Shown: positions 28,295-41,300, numbered from the stretch's first letter. The stretch: DNA of 64,000 nt from Phytophthora quininea (GCA_011947345.1 JAAVTG010000388.1:60604-124603); one strand, 5' to 3'. Made by a program: numbers and translations. Notes: generated from the letters alone by a model not told the origin.

Positions 28295-31136
28295 GACTTT
28301 TGTTCTTCGACTGGTGGGCTGGGCTGATCAGGTTCGGGAATGGCGCTCCTGATGAATTGCGGCGCAGCGACGTTTTGCTTCCTCGAAGAGATAGCTTCGA
28401 GGTTTGTACTGTAGGAGAGAGTCTAACGAAAGCACATCCCGAAGATACATGCTCCCTGATCAATGAACTGCTCTCGACAAAAAAGTCAAGTCATAAATGA
28501 ACGACCTTTTCGTAAAGGAAAGGTCGTTCAGCAATGAGTCTGTTTATCTCGAACAGCGAAGTACATGTACCGGCGGAAACCATACTAAAACATTGACGTG
28601 GTTTCGAGTACTGCACAGCGTTGCTGCAGGGTATTTGAAGAGACTGCACGCAGGAGGATTATTTGCTGTTGCTCAGACGATGGCATTACGTAGTGTCATG
28701 CCCAACTACCCTTTTCCTTCTTGCTACTTCCCTTTGAACTCCGTCTTCTGGACTCATCTCTTGTGGTTGCTGCTAGCGGCACGACCGTGGAAAAACAGCA
28801 TAACTCGACTATGGTCAGCTATACAAAACAATAACTTTCCGATAAAGTGGGATTATGTAAAGATGTTCACCAGCTGTCCTAGTGGTTCTTCCGAACGATC
28901 ATATGACTTTGAGCATCAAGAGACATTTTGAAAGTATCCCCAAGTTTCGTCGCCTCATAACTTTGATATCCCTTGTATTGCTCTACCAGTAGACCGAGAG
29001 TCTTTGTTTCTTCTGTAGGGGAATCTATAGTTTCCCATCACTAGTTTTTTTTCTTTTGCAAGACTATGGATTGTTGTCCTTTCGAAGTCCTTTCCTTTAC
29101 GGCAAAATAAGGCGACGGATTACAACACCAGTTTGACATGATCGCGGACATCATACATGTACGCGATCGTTGTTTGCAGTCGTCTAACTATCCATGGGGG
29201 TTCACACATAGGATAGCTCAGAAAGGGAAGGACGTAGTCTCCGCAGCACTTACGAATGTTCTGTCTTCCCATCCAATTCCAAGCAGTACAGGGTTCAGCT
29301 CGGCGGTGACATTACTCTCGAAAGGAGGTTGAATCGCTTGTTAGTATATCGGAAAGGGGAGCCGCCTCGCTTGCAAGCTGTTGAAGTTATGATCGGGACC
29401 TGTAATGGTTTGGCGCAGAGGATCTTTGGAGCACTCAACTAGGGACATTAGAAGGAGGCGCTTAGCTGGAATGGAGTGAAGAAGTCGTGTGTATTGGAGC
29501 AGAACCGGTAGATTTGAGAACATTCAGGAGGAATTCAGAAGTAAGGACTCGGAGGAGCCCAGCAGGAGTGAAAAACTACACGTGGAGCTCTCCTGCCCAC
29601 TGTCTATAGTAATTCTAGTGAATAAGGATTTGTGCACGAGCGCGTGGCCGATTCGGAACCTCAACACAAGCAAAACGTAGGATGTGACTACCTTTTAACG
29701 GCGAAAACATTGAAGCAAACGCATGGCATTGGTTCGGCGGAGCATACGCAGATCGATTATTAACAAACGAAAGTCCCGTCACATGGGGCGTCAGGAGCAC
29801 GCAGTACAAAGGCAAAAGCTTTGCCCCACTACCACTGGAGCCGATGTGGCAGTCTGCGACACGGTAAACACGTTGCCTCCGCCGGGCTTGAGGTGCTACG
29901 ACGCCCGATCTCTGCAGTCAGCGGCAAAGCACTCAAGTGAAGTCTTATCTTGCTGTGCGGGACTGGAGTTGCCCGCACCACACCGCGAGTGCCGAAATGC
30001 TCCACGAGGCATGCAGCCGCGGCATCTTTAGCGCCTGCGTTCGTCGACAGGCTCCGGTGGCGGACCTCGCTGCGAGGTCATTCAACTCGTTCGCCACGGT
30101 TCACGCGGTCGGGGGCGACCTTGACATCTCGACGTGACAGCCTTGTGTTGTTGCTCGAGTTAGGTCGTCGTGCGACCATCGCTGGCGGTCGATTGCTAGG
30201 GAGGCGACGATCATTACAGCTGGAGCAATGTACCGCGAGCAGATTCGAGTCGCAGCTCTCAAGCAGAGAGCAGCGGGAACTGCCAGACCCACGTCGGGCT
30301 CTCCTGTCAACGAGAGGTTGTAGTCGACGCAACCAGTGGCACTGCCATGACATTAATCGGCTTGCTCGGCCGCTGCGGATTTGCAGCGTCCGTCGTGCAC
30401 GACGACGAAAGCATGAACGGGAAGACGCTCTACAAGATCTTCTCGAAAAGGAGGTCGACGCCAAAGACACCGCGGCCATGACGCGCAAGATACGCGGAGT
30501 GATGATGCCGTCCAAGAGTGGGAGGCCGCATCGCATTGACGAGCGAGGGCAGCACGAGTTTCACGCGAACGCCACAGGGAATCTGCGTGCTCGCCGGTCT
30601 TCCCGAAGGGGGGCATCACAGTAGCACGGCCTTCATCCCAGACGGCGGGGATTTTTCGTCATGAAGGTCGGCGTCGCCAGCTGCGGGCAAATTGCACAGC
30701 GCCAACGTATCTCGAGCGTTCACGCCATCCTGACGCCACTGTCACCTCAGCGAGCACTTCAACACGACAAGCGGTAGGGAGATGGAGATTAGCAGGCCGC
30801 TTAAAGAGAAGGCCTTCAACTGAGGTCCTCAAACTCAAAGGGAAGGCCTTCAAAGGAGACCACACGTTTTGGCGCGGCTTCAAGTTGAAGTGAAATTACC
30901 AATCTAGCCGTATCCGCCTCGTCTCGTGTCCCAAGCACACTTGAGTTCACTATACCGACCTGTAATTATACCAAAACGTGCGGCCGTCCAGCACTTCAAG
31001 CGAGCTCACTTTTGAATTGGCCGTGACAAGAGCAAGTTGACGCTCGGCTCCGAGTCACGCCCCGCAAACCCCCACGAAGCAAATCGCCTGCCGCCGTGCC
31101 TCAGGAAAGCAACGAAGCAAAACTACGACCAACGCA
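28295..31136. other. Intergenic, no firmly supported gene
   Basis: Long GC-rich frames cover 29950-30624 (plus) and 30078-30536 (minus), but their Arg/Ser-rich composition, lack of domains and coverage of both strands suggest composition effects. A hairpin at 28498-28530 and a related sequence at about 29085-29113 may bound a small non-autonomous element. The stretch from 30900 to 31136 is the 5' region of the HSF gene. Confidence 0.35.
28498..28530. repeat. 12-bp perfect hairpin
   Basis: TGAACGACCTTT (28498-28509) and AAAGGTCGTTCA (28519-28530) are perfect inverted repeats around a 9-base loop. A similar TCCTTTCCTTTACGG string recurs near 29090, so this could be one end of a small foldback element. 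Confidence 0.5.
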
Positions 31137-31904
31137 ATGCACCCCAAGCTGTTCAGCTCGACACCGCTCAAGCCAAGCTGCCATGACAAGACCAAGGAGG
31201 TGGCGCCGTTCCTGCGTAGCCTACGCACCATCCTGGACACCGAGAACAAGAACATCCTGCGCTGGACGACCGACGGCAAGGCCTTCGAGATCCACGACAT
31301 GCAGCGCATGATGGACACGGTGCTGCCCAAGTACTTCAAGCACAGCAAGTACACGAGCTTCCAGCGACAGCTCAACTACTTTAACTTCCGCAAGTGGACC
31401 AAGTCCAAGGCGGTCGTCTGCACATTCTCCAACCCGTTCTTCCAGAGAGACCAGCCCGAGCTCTCGTGGCGCATCACGCGCAAGAAGTCGCTGCACAGTC
31501 ACAGTCATCCAAAGGTGGTGGCCGCTGTCATCAAGCCCGACAAGATGGGCAAGCCGGCTGCAAAGAAGACCGTGGCCAAAGCCAAGAAGCTGAGTCGGAG
31601 GCCAAAGCCGATCGTCATCACAGTCCCTTCTGGAGAAGCCAGAAGCCCCGCCTCCTTCCCGTCTCCCACCGACGTCGTCACGCTGGCCAGCGAGCTCAAC
31701 CTGCGCGACGTGTACGGCGAAGTCTCGGAGATCCACTTCCACGAGCCGAGCACGGCGTCCGCAGCGCTGGACGACGCGTTGCTGGACGATCAGTCGCTGG
31801 ACTGGGTGGACGCGCTCTACTCGTCGCTGGAGCTGTCCATGCTGGACAATAACCCGGCCACTCCGTCCTTCCGTGACCACGCGTTCGAGTACGCGCAGCT
31901 GTGA
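31137..31904 (+). CDS. HSF-type DNA-binding transcription factor (A)
   Basis: Encodes 255 aa. The heat-shock-factor DNA-binding domain spans residues ~18-112: EVAPFLRSLRTILDT, ILRWTTDGKAFEIHD, VLPKYFKHSKYTSFQRQLNY with the recognition helix, FNFRKWTKSKAVVCTFSNPFF and the W-R-I-T-R-K end. A Lys-rich segment (KPAAKKTVAKAKKLSRRPK) looks like a nuclear localisation signal. The acidic, hydrophobic C-terminus (DDALLDDQSLDWVDALY) may be an activation domain. A heptad-repeat oligomerisation region, as in classical HSFs, is not obvious. Oomycetes have expanded sets of short HSF-like proteins. It faces HSF B (33032-33631) tail to tail. Confidence 0.9.
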   Translation: MHPKLFSSTPLKPSCHDKTKEVAPFLRSLRTILDTENKNILRWTTDGKAFEIHDMQRMMDTVLPKYFKHSKYTSFQRQLNYFNFRKWTKSKAVVCTFSNPFFQRDQPELSWRITRKKSLHSHSHPKVVAAVIKPDKMGKPAAKKTVAKAKKLSRRPKPIVITVPSGEARSPASFPSPTDVVTLASELNLRDVYGEVSEIHFHEPSTASAALDDALLDDQSLDWVDALYSSLELSMLDNNPATPSFRDHAFEYAQL

Positions 31905-33031
31905 CCGACCGCAAGCCCAGCCCCAAGGTCCAGAGCAAGTTTTGAGTGCGTCGTCTTATCTTATTCAGCCAAAGTGTTCATTGAAATACCATACCTCCAC
32001 GCGCCCGCAAGTGGCGTAGTAGCATATCTACCTTGAAGTCATGTTGAAGAGCTCTATTTGATCGGACCGAGAAGCGCGTACAGGGCCCCGTAAGCATGCG
32101 CATAAGCAGAAAGGAACCAAACAGGTGCGTGGCAAGAGGTGTTGGCAACACTTTCGACCTCACGTTTGGTCAGTAACTTGGCGATGACAGCGTCGTCTTT
32201 CTCCAGTGCCCACGAAGAGAGCGAGGGCCTTGGCAAAAAGTCCACAGCCAGACGGACGACGGTCTCGACGGTCTCCTCTAGTAGCTTGGAGAGGCCTGCC
32301 GCGAAAGTGGCACACCGAAACTCAGCGAGGTCAGTTGACTCAGATCCGCCGCATCTATTACAATTGGAGATGGCTACATTTTGTACTTGATCGAGAACCG
32401 AATGTCTGTCGGCTAGCCAGTCTACACCGCTTCGGACACCAAGCAGCCTCCTGCTCCAAGCAGTCTCGACCCGTAATTGTAGCAGCTTCGCTTGCGGCCG
32501 ATGACGCGGGTGGTGAAACCCCTGAAGGCTGGAAAACAGACCTCGATCACGCATTCCTGTCGGCTGAATGCCCGTCGGCGACTTGGGTGCAAGGCGGGAA
32601 CGACCTTGGCAAGCGCTTGCGTTGTGCCTCGTTCAACGAAATGTTAAAGGCCGCGCTCCCACTATGGCGACTTGGCGACCGGCTACCGTGCGAGCCAAAC
32701 GAGACGAGGCGACGCAAGGGATCGGCACCAAGTGCTCGACCGAGCTCGGTAGCGGATCCCAACGCCAGGGCTATCCAGCGCAGAGGGCGTCTCGGGAACG
32801 GTCGTATGAGAGACTCGAAGGGCAGACCGCGATGGCGTTAGTACCTCTAGAGATGAGAGAGCTCAACAAGTTCGCAGGCTGTTGACGAAATGCACTTGGT
32901 TTACATGTGAAGTGTACCAACGCCTTGGTTGGTGCTGGGTGGGATTACCTATTCCTACGGGCGAAGCCTGCTTCGGTGTGTCGCTTGGTGTCTGTGTACT
33001 GGCGTCGCCGATAAATAATCTACTAGCGAGG
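31905..33031. other. Convergent intergenic region between two HSF genes
   Basis: A minus-strand 166-codon frame (32054-32554) and a plus-strand 211-codon frame (32206-32841) overlap each other and carry no recognised domain. Either could be a small unknown gene, but I cannot support one over the other. Confidence 0.3.
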
Positions 33032-33631
33032 TTACACGAACACCTTGGTCGAGAAGCAGCTACTGAAGTCGAAGTCCAGCTCCAGCTCCAGCTCCGGGTA
33101 GAGCACGTCGATCCAGGCCAGCGACGCGTCCTCGTCGACCACCGAGGGCTGCTGCTTGGTCGGCTGCATGGTCACCGTCGGCTCGAACTGCTTGGTGATC
33201 TGCACGTCCGGCGTGGCAAGTTGCTTGGCTGGTGCTCTGCTTGGCGGAGACGAGCTCCGGGACGCCGACAGCGCGCGCTTGCGTGTAATGCGCCACGTCA
33301 ACGCCGGCTGGTCGCGCTGGAAGAAGGCGTTCGAGAAGGTGCAGACGACGGCGCGCGACTTGGTCCACTTGCGGAAGTGGAAGTAGTTGAGCTGCCGCTG
33401 GAAGCTCGCGTACTTGCGGTGCTTGAAGTACTTGGGCAGCACGTAGTTGGTCATGGTGGCCATGTCGTGGATCTCAAACGCTTTGCCGTCGGGCGTCCAG
33501 CGCAGAATGCGCGGGTTCTCCGTGTCGAGCATGCGCCGCAGGCTGCGCAGGAACGGCGCCACCTCCTTGACGGTGGTCCCGTCGGCGGGGTCCTGAGCCA
33601 CGGGCTGCTTGGCGACCGCTGCGCGCGTCAT
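33032..33631 (-). CDS. HSF-type DNA-binding transcription factor (B)
   Basis: Encodes 199 aa from the ATG at 33631. The HSF domain spans residues ~21-115 (EVAPFLRSLRRMLDTEN, ILRWTPDGKAFEIHD, PKYFKHRKYASFQRQLNY, FHFRKWTKSRAVVCTFSN). A short basic/Ser linker (RKRALSASRSSSPPS) and an acidic end containing ASLAWIDVLYPELELELDFDF follow, matching the C-terminal D-W-V-D-A-L-Y pattern of HSF A. The frame stays open upstream to 34018, but that extension is GC-rich and Arg-rich and starts before any promoter-like sequence, so the internal ATG is preferred. A and B are probably tandem-inverted paralogues. Confidence 0.85.
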   Translation of the reverse strand: MTRAAVAKQPVAQDPADGTTVKEVAPFLRSLRRMLDTENPRILRWTPDGKAFEIHDMATMTNYVLPKYFKHRKYASFQRQLNYFHFRKWTKSRAVVCTFSNAFFQRDQPALTWRITRKRALSASRSSSPPSRAPAKQLATPDVQITKQFEPTVTMQPTKQQPSVVDEDASLAWIDVLYPELELELDFDFSSCFSTKVFV

Positions 33632-35831
33632 GACGGTCCGATAGGTGACGGAAGATGCAAAGACGCACCGCTGGTAGTTGCTGCTGCCCCTGCCTCGAGT
33701 ACGCACGAGCAGGCAAAAGCTAAAGTGAGGACGGCCCATTGGAGCTCGCTGAAGCGTCCGCGCTCGGCTCCGCCTCGCGCGGCCAGAGACAAGGGCACGG
33801 CGAGCTGGCGCGTCTCGCGATGGTCTGGACCGCGCTTGGCGATTACGGCTGCCGTCGTCTGGAGCGCGTGCGGGTTGACAGCGGCCAAAGGCAGGGCGGC
33901 GACGGGCTCCGACTGCAGCGTCTCTCGTGGAGTGTAGCGGCGCGAGCGCTGGCGTGCCATTGCCACCGGCAAACGCCATGGCGAGCTCCTCGTCGAGGTG
34001 AGTCATGGTGGACTGCACACACCAGAGCGATCGGCTTGGATCGACGACATGTCGCGAGGTCGGATTGCCTCAGCCAATGCGCCGTCAAACAGCTCTACAA
34101 TGCAAGCCAGGCAGCCAAGCGAACCAGGCAGAGACGGACGGCGTTCACGCGATCCGGGCGCTTTGCATCGATGTCTGCGGGGCGGACAAGGAGAGGCGCG
34201 CCGTCTTGCAGCTTGGTCGCCACACCGGTCCCCGCTCGTCAGAAACGACTTGACCGCGACGCGGGACTCGCGTCGGCGTGGGACGGCGGCTGTCGTCCAA
34301 GCAGAAGTAGCGGTGGTTTCCGCGAGCTTTCAAACGGTGCTGGAAAACACCGATGCCGCTGCTGGATCTCGCTGGAATCCAGCAGGACGTCTGCCATGTT
34401 TATTAGACAAGGCGAAATGCAGCGCAGGTGAGCCCTAGGGGAGAGCCTCGTGCTGGTGAATGGGAAGCAAGCAGTGCGGCTATCTGCGCTCTGGAGCGGA
34501 TGATGAACAGCAGAGAAGGAACTGCGTGATCGTAGCGATGCGCTCCGCCATCTGACAGCACCCACACCCAGACGCGCGCGCAACACATGACGGCTGTGCG
34601 CGTCAACAGGGTTGACTTCCATCTGACTTCAGGCAAAGCGTGCCCAAACATTGAAAGCGAAGGCAGTCTACCACTCGAGTCTTGCTCTTTTGAGGAGCTT
34701 ACGCGATTGCCAATTATCCTTCCGTGCTCGGCCCTCCCTGGCACCGTGATGAATCGTCGGTGTCACGGTGGCAAACTGCTGCAAACTCAGCTGCAGACAC
34801 AGTAGCGCCCTTGCGTTCGAGACGCAGCTGTGGCTCGGTGAGCGATCGCAGCCGCGTAAGCAGCAAAACCACGTGCACTCGAGTAAATTGTGTTCAAAAA
34901 TTCCACAGAGTTGATCAGTGCCTTGGAACTCACAAATGATATGCTTTTATTGTACATTTTTATCCTTACGAAAAGTATACTAAACGAGTTTATTTAACAA
35001 CGATTGCCTGTCTCAGCCAGACCGAAAAATGGCATTTTCGGAGTAGTGAAACTAAAAGCTCTAGCTTTGTAAAATTAGCTCACAAAATGTTTATGCCAGT
35101 AAATTGACGTGTTTCTAAGAGAAGTGGAGGGGTAGTGGCATGGTCGGATCTGTTTTGGTTACTAAATTATCGTAGGTCAAACCTGGCATTCCGAGCAAAG
35201 TGGCAGCGACTATTCACTAGTCAAAATAAAAATATATCGATCGATTGGAACTATTTTCACATGACGTTGTTGTTCTTGGGCTACCTATACCGTATGTAGT
35301 TGTCTAAGCAGAATAATAAAATTGTATGAACATATTACACATCACTATAAGGGACTGGCTCAGGTACTATTGGGCTTTTTATCTATACATTTTACTTCTA
35401 ACATTTTGGTTTTGAGACTGTCCACCTTGCAGTTGCATGACTGCTTTCATGCCTCCATACGCGTTGTAACTGAATCTAATCGAATTATGTTTCGGATTGT
35501 TGAAGAAATGGATTCAAAAGAATGCCAACTTGGTGTTTCCTCTGTATCCAAATCATGGGCCGGAAATTGCTATGCATCGCTGCTGTTTGCAGCCCAAGCG
35601 AAGTGATGACCGTGCATCTGGTGTGTTGCATTTGTATGCACATTGTGGTTATATGATGGCTTGCTAAGTGATGAATTTCTCTGTCGCGACATACGCGAGT
35701 GACGATGAACAATGTAGCTTGCATGAGTTTCTTTATGGAGTACTTCTTTTCCATCCGCAGATTTGGGGGCCACGCTCGAACGCGAGCGGGTTGAAGCAAA
35801 TTATCGACGGTTTCCTCGTAGAGGAGGTTTC
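33632..35831. other. Intergenic, no supported gene
   Basis: GC-rich frames on both strands up to about 34450 lack domains. From 34950 the sequence becomes AT-rich and repeat-like; TTTAACAACGATTGCCT near 34990 recurs near 38939, flanking the retroelement and transporter fossils. Confidence 0.35.
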
Positions 35832-37368
35832 CTATTTTGAGTGAAGTGAGCCGTTGGTGAATGTGCTGGTAGCAGCTGCTTCATCGTGTGGCCCAACATC
35901 GATGGTACCAGTGTAATAGTTGTTGCGCAGTGGATGTGTATATACTGCTGAAAGCAATCCCTCTTCCACCTGCCGTGCAACTAACAGTCGCCTCGTTGGC
36001 GTCAGGTGAAAAGAGTCCCGTCGCTCCTGCAACTTCGTAGCAAATGCGTTCCCAAGAAGTTGTCGTTCCCCGGACTTTTCATCTACTTGTTTTATCCCCC
36101 TGCTCGGGTCCTCCCCTGATGCCGATCTGTTGTATGACATGCGCACGCTGGACCGGCCGCGGGAATATTTGATCTGATAGCTTCTGTTACTAGTGCCTAC
36201 GCTGCTCTTGCAGGGCACAATTTATCGTCCTCGGATCTGCTGAGCGTCCTCATGGTGGTATCTCCAAACTGATCCGTCTTGCTACCTCTTATCTGCACCG
36301 CGACATTGGCCGCACTTAGTTTATCCTTGGCCACTCGTCCTGAGCTGTCCTTGAACGTAAAATATCTCCGTTGTACCGCGAACGTCGTGAACCTTCCGTC
36401 TACGGACTGGTATTCGGAGCGTCTGAGCAAAAGATGTAACCCACGATTGCAGTCCCCCCTCAGGATAATGCATTCGTGGGGTTGGCCGAAGTCGAGGGCG
36501 TGTCGGAGAGTGAATACGATTCGCGATGTGACAGGTTGTTTGCAACATCGAGCATGTGCGCACCGGAGAGCTGGACATTGTAGCCGTATCGTTGGAGATG
36601 ATTCCACCCAAGATGCCTAAGTTTGGACAGTACGGTCGACGCCGAGTTCGTCCTGCTACCAATTCGGTCTACCCAGCAGGCCATTGCAAATTCGAGGAGT
36701 TTGCATGAGTGGGCTGTGATAGAACATTGGCACTTGGGAGATTGATTCCGGAACTGGCGACACGATCCCCTTGCTTCCATGTCCTATCGTACACTGCCTT
36801 GGAGATTGAGGCCAATGATGCGGTCTTTAAGCGGTGGAGAAGGTATTATACACGTATCTCACCTCGGCACTGGAACCTGCGTCCACCACATAGATCCTCA
36901 GAGTTAGTATATATTCGGTAAGAGGTACTGTCCTGCAACCTTGATCCCGCATCGGCTAGCGGTTGCAGCGATCCGATAGGTGACCGGATGAGATCCTAAA
37001 CCTGTGCGTGGCCTCTGACAGCCCGATGCAGCGATAGAGTTTACCCGGGCCATCGCCGTCCTGTTAGCCGTCAGGGCCTTGAAGTGTGGCCACCACGGAG
37101 CAAGGGCGAAGCGACATGCGGGCGCGAAGGGAACCGTCGCCAGCACCATGCAGAAGTGCTCGCGAACATTGATGTCGAACGAGACACGGGTGCGCCCGTC
37201 TATCGTGTCACGTTCGTCCGCGTCGTATTGTAGTACAATGAAAGCCCCTTGGGATGGATCGAGTACACAGCAACCTGCGTCACTAGCGCCCATATAACCG
37301 TGAAGGCCGGGATGACAGCCTGTCACCTGAGGCAGCGGTGACTGGTTCTCCGGTGTCCATTCCCTCAC
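35832..37368 (-). mobile_element. DIRS-type retrotransposon remnant (RNase H and tyrosine recombinase)
   Basis: Reading on the minus strand, 37368-36904 resembles the end of the reverse transcriptase/RNase H of DIRS-like elements (GYMGASDAGCCVLDPSQGA, then INVREHFCMVLA). From about 36780 to 36200 there is a tyrosine-recombinase-like region (STVLSKLRHLGWNHLQRYGY, LLLRRSEYQSVDGRF and VQIRGSKTDQFGDTTMRTL) typical of DIRS/PAT/Ngaro integrases. Frames are interrupted repeatedly and no long terminal structure was found, so the element is dead. Confidence 0.65.
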
Positions 37369-37919
37369 AAAACACCGAAAGCAAGCGTGGCGCTCCTACG
37401 CCAAGCACGCCGAAAAAGTATGAGGTATCCAAACGCAACAATACCGTTCCAATTGCGACATCCCCAGCGACGAAAACTCAAAGCTGAGCGTAAGGACTTT
37501 AGTGTGTAGCTGCTTACAACAGATATACAAACACGATCCAGTTGATTGAACACTTTCGGCTAACTAAACATTATTGGGGACTCGCTGAACGCGATGCTTC
37601 TGCCTATGCTTGATTGAGTCCTAAAAGCTAGAGGACAGCGACCACGGCTTTTCCGTCTTCCAGCACCGTGTCCACAGTGTCAGACAAGGTGCTGATATGC
37701 AGCAGCAGCCGGCTTCTGAGTACGCTCTGCATATCACTCGATGCTGAGCCTCGCCGTCGTGATTTAGCAAGTTTTACGATCATCTCGTGTCGGTGCTCGA
37801 ATACCAGTGGCTGACAAGGTTTACACAGTTATCTCTCCGAGTGGCTCAAGAAATTGAACCTAAGCTAGGTGGCCAGTTGAAACACCACCCGACTCACCGG
37901 TAATACCGCTCTGAAGTTG

Positions 37920-38360
37920 TAGTTGCGGTCCGAACAAAGTCGTACGTCTTCTGGACGAAGGCCGATACTGTCATGATCTTGGTGACGTCCTTGGCTGTGA
38001 CCGAGATGATGTCCAGGTTGTCGCTGAACTGCACACCCATCATAGCAGCCAATGAGTAGCTTGACGGCATCACATAATGGAACTACTTGTACTATCCTTC
38101 ATGGCCGCACACGTCAGCATGTAGCCGCTGAATATGTTGAACAGGCACGACAGCGCGCCCGCCGCAATGTTCGCCACCTTCTCATTCGGCATTAGCGCAG
38201 ATATCTACTAAGCCACGCAGATAGAAGACCATCGTGGAGAAGATGAAGTCGCCGGCGTTCGAGCTCCAGCCGACCAGTCAGTACTCGATCGTCACGAACA
38301 GGAAGATTACCACAATTGAGTACGGGATCTCCGTGAACCATGGTATCATGGTCGCGCTGA
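37920..38360 (-). pseudogene. ABCG/PDR-type ABC transporter fossil
   Basis: The minus strand reads EIPYSIVVIFLFVTIEY, then LVGWSSNAGDFIFSTMVF, and later MPSSYSLAAMMGVQF plus TAKDVTKIMTV, in the order found in the last membrane domain of pleiotropic-drug-resistance transporters. At least three stops and two frame changes interrupt it. Only a fragment remains. Confidence 0.6.
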
Positions 38361-41300
38361 CGGAGCGCAGAGGCTGCATCCTCTCCGCTTCTCCCTGATC
38401 ACGACTGCTGGTCGTGTCGAACGTCAAGCTGCGGCTGCTGATCGAGCTCTCGGCGGCGGTATGCGCTGCCCTGGACTCGGTCCTGACCGTCGTCGCTGTG
38501 CTCCGAGATCGAGACAGCCCTGCTCGAGAGCGAGTTCATCTTGACTTAGCTCTTTGTCTTGTTTGGCGTCTCCGTCTGTATCTTCAGGCTGTGACTTGAG
38601 CTCTAGACTGGAAAGTGGCGGCGTCTGCGAACAGAACAGAGTGAAGACGAGCTTGATCCTCGCAGACGCATGCATTTTGTCTCGAATGCCATGACAGGTA
38701 AATGCTGTGCTGTTCGTCGTGCGGGTTGCTGCCTCTCGTGTGAGCGTACAAACACAAATGCCGCGCGCAGCGACCTGTTGCTAGCTGAGGGTGGCACAAA
38801 CACGTGTTGGCCTACGACGAGAATTATTTTGTGATGTCGGACTAACGATAGGATTTCCCTTCAATTCTATTAATAAAAATAATTTGTATATGTTTTTTGT
38901 TTTACTGTTGTGTAATTATTTTCTAAATGTGCAGTGTTTTTAACAACGATTGCCTAACTTGACTAGACCATTATTCGTGGTAGGCCGAAAACTAATTTTA
39001 CCAAAATAGATACGAGGCATCGTTAAGCTGTGTCAATTCATCATGTCATGGAATAAACACAAAGTGGGCTAGGCTTGCCGCAGAACCAGCGTCCATTCAA
39101 CTCATATTGCATACCGCATGATACGTAGGAGATGGCAAGTTCAGAGTTTTGACAAATTGTCGGAATGGCTCTAAGTGTTTCGTTAAAATGATGGCACCTT
39201 TGCCAAAACTAATTATACGCATCCAAGCACGGGGCTTTCAGAATTGCATACTTATGAAACAGTCTTTTACGGGATAATCTAGTCCTTTTTTGCAGCACCC
39301 CAGTGACCACAGCAAGATGGATTTGAACTATGCAAATACTCTGAGTGTCGTGCTGATCGGCGTTGGCAACGTTTCGAGTAAAGTCGAAACTGTGGTATTG
39401 AGGTCAAAGTGTGACGGGTGGTTGGGTATTTATCCTCGCTCAGAGGCGTTGACACAGAGCTAAACTCTGAACGAGGCATTTAAATAGAATCGGTCAGTGG
39501 TTATAGCCTTGTCAAACTGTATTGCATGTCCTTGAACGCAACGAGCCTTTCTGGCGATACTAAGTAAGCAAAACAAAATCGTTCACAGCATCCTTGATAA
39601 AAATCGCTCGAGCATGGCATAGCAAGTGTCGCACCGTGTTGGGTAGTCAACAATGAGGTTGATCATATTTACTTTATAGGTTTTCTGTGCCTCTCCCTTG
39701 CTTCTGGTGACTTGCGGAAGTATATATACTACGTTCATAACGTTTGGACACCGCCTCGCATAGTGACCATCTCGCTTCTTTTGTTTTACCCCCACCGCCA
39801 AATTAATGAACTCTTCCATTTCGTTCAACGTTTCATCACAGAATCCGCTCCATTTGTTTACATGGGCGCCAGGCAGCATTACGGCAGAGTAATCGTGACG
39901 GCATCCACCTGTGCTTCGTGGATGATTCAATTATATTAAAGGTCGATGGGTCTACAGCAGCGCTTCTTCGCATTTGCCAAAAACGAGAGAGGCCTTCAGC
40001 GACCACGGTTTGCTGTGCTAAGGTGACCATTGTGAGCGATGAGAAGGTGGTAGCGGTTGGTTGGTTGGTTGTAGCACCATCATGCCGACCGGTACCAAGC
40101 AAGATATCAAAATTTGGGAAGAACTATCAGAAACTACATCGCTGACTTGCCGGGGATTAAGGTTGCTGAATGGAGAGATGATCGTGTAGGGACTGGGATA
40201 GTGCACAGATAATGTGTACACGCCGAAGGGTCACCTCGAGACCGCTCATGCTGCTTGCTGTGAACCTTCCACTGGTACAAAACCGACCATGAGGCAAGAC
40301 CTTCGATTGACGACCATGACGAGGGAGGATAGTTCGTTCAGTCAAGAGTATATATGCTAAATCGATGGTTGATAAGTAGGAATTGTGTCTAGTTAAATGG
40401 GCTGGGAAATTTCTACTTGGAATTTAGCCCGCCACACACCTATTAAACTCATTCAAGAGTTTGAAGAAGAAGAGGTGACCTCTGTAAGGCCGGTATCTAT
40501 GCCTACCAACCGAGGAACATGGTCGAACACTGCATAGATTAATTGATTAGCTAGCTTAATTCTAAAGTACTTGCTCCCCTATTTACATTCAAATTGCATG
40601 TCCTTACAGTTTTCAGCGTTGAGTAAGTATTACGGACAGCAAACCGACATACACTATTGACTTCAAGTCGCATTTGGGCTCCGTGCGATGACAAGACGTT
40701 GGTGATCCGTCCGATTATGGCGCCGATATTGTAAATAACGGGTTTTATTTGTTCTGTATGGATAGCGAGTTTGTGAATTCAAATCGAAATAGGTTAGCAA
40801 AATGAATGAACTGGATGCTAATGGAGAGGACCCCAAGTATGCATCATTTTAAGAGCGTAGACGATAAGTGGCCTGTCGAAGTGGTGAAATTATACACTGG
40901 TAAATGCCCAAAATGGTTGCTTTCCATTGATTTTACATCAGCTAGTCTGTTAGACAATAGAGCCTTCAAGAATTGCACAATATCGAATTTGGAACATGAG
41001 CATATCCTGTAGCTTTAATGTACACTCCCACCGTATTCGGCCGAGTACACGGCTCAAGCCACCACAACCAAGATACGCTGTGAGTTCTTGTCACCCCACG
41101 GGGTCGTCTGCGACTTCGCATTCCCGTTGAAGCACACACGATTCGCATTCTCTTTCCCAGGTCCTCGCATCCCCAGCCTGTGACTCCACAGACCACATCG
41201 CAGTAATTCCCGAATCACACTTTATGCTTCTCATGTACCTCCATCATTTCCTAAAGTGTTGCATTGGTGTCGCCTGCGGAGATAGTTACCCCTTTGAATA

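Noticed and set aside
29950..30624. 225-codon plus-strand and 152-codon minus-strand frames
   Set aside because: GC-rich sequence keeps frames open on both strands; products are Arg/Ser-rich without domains.
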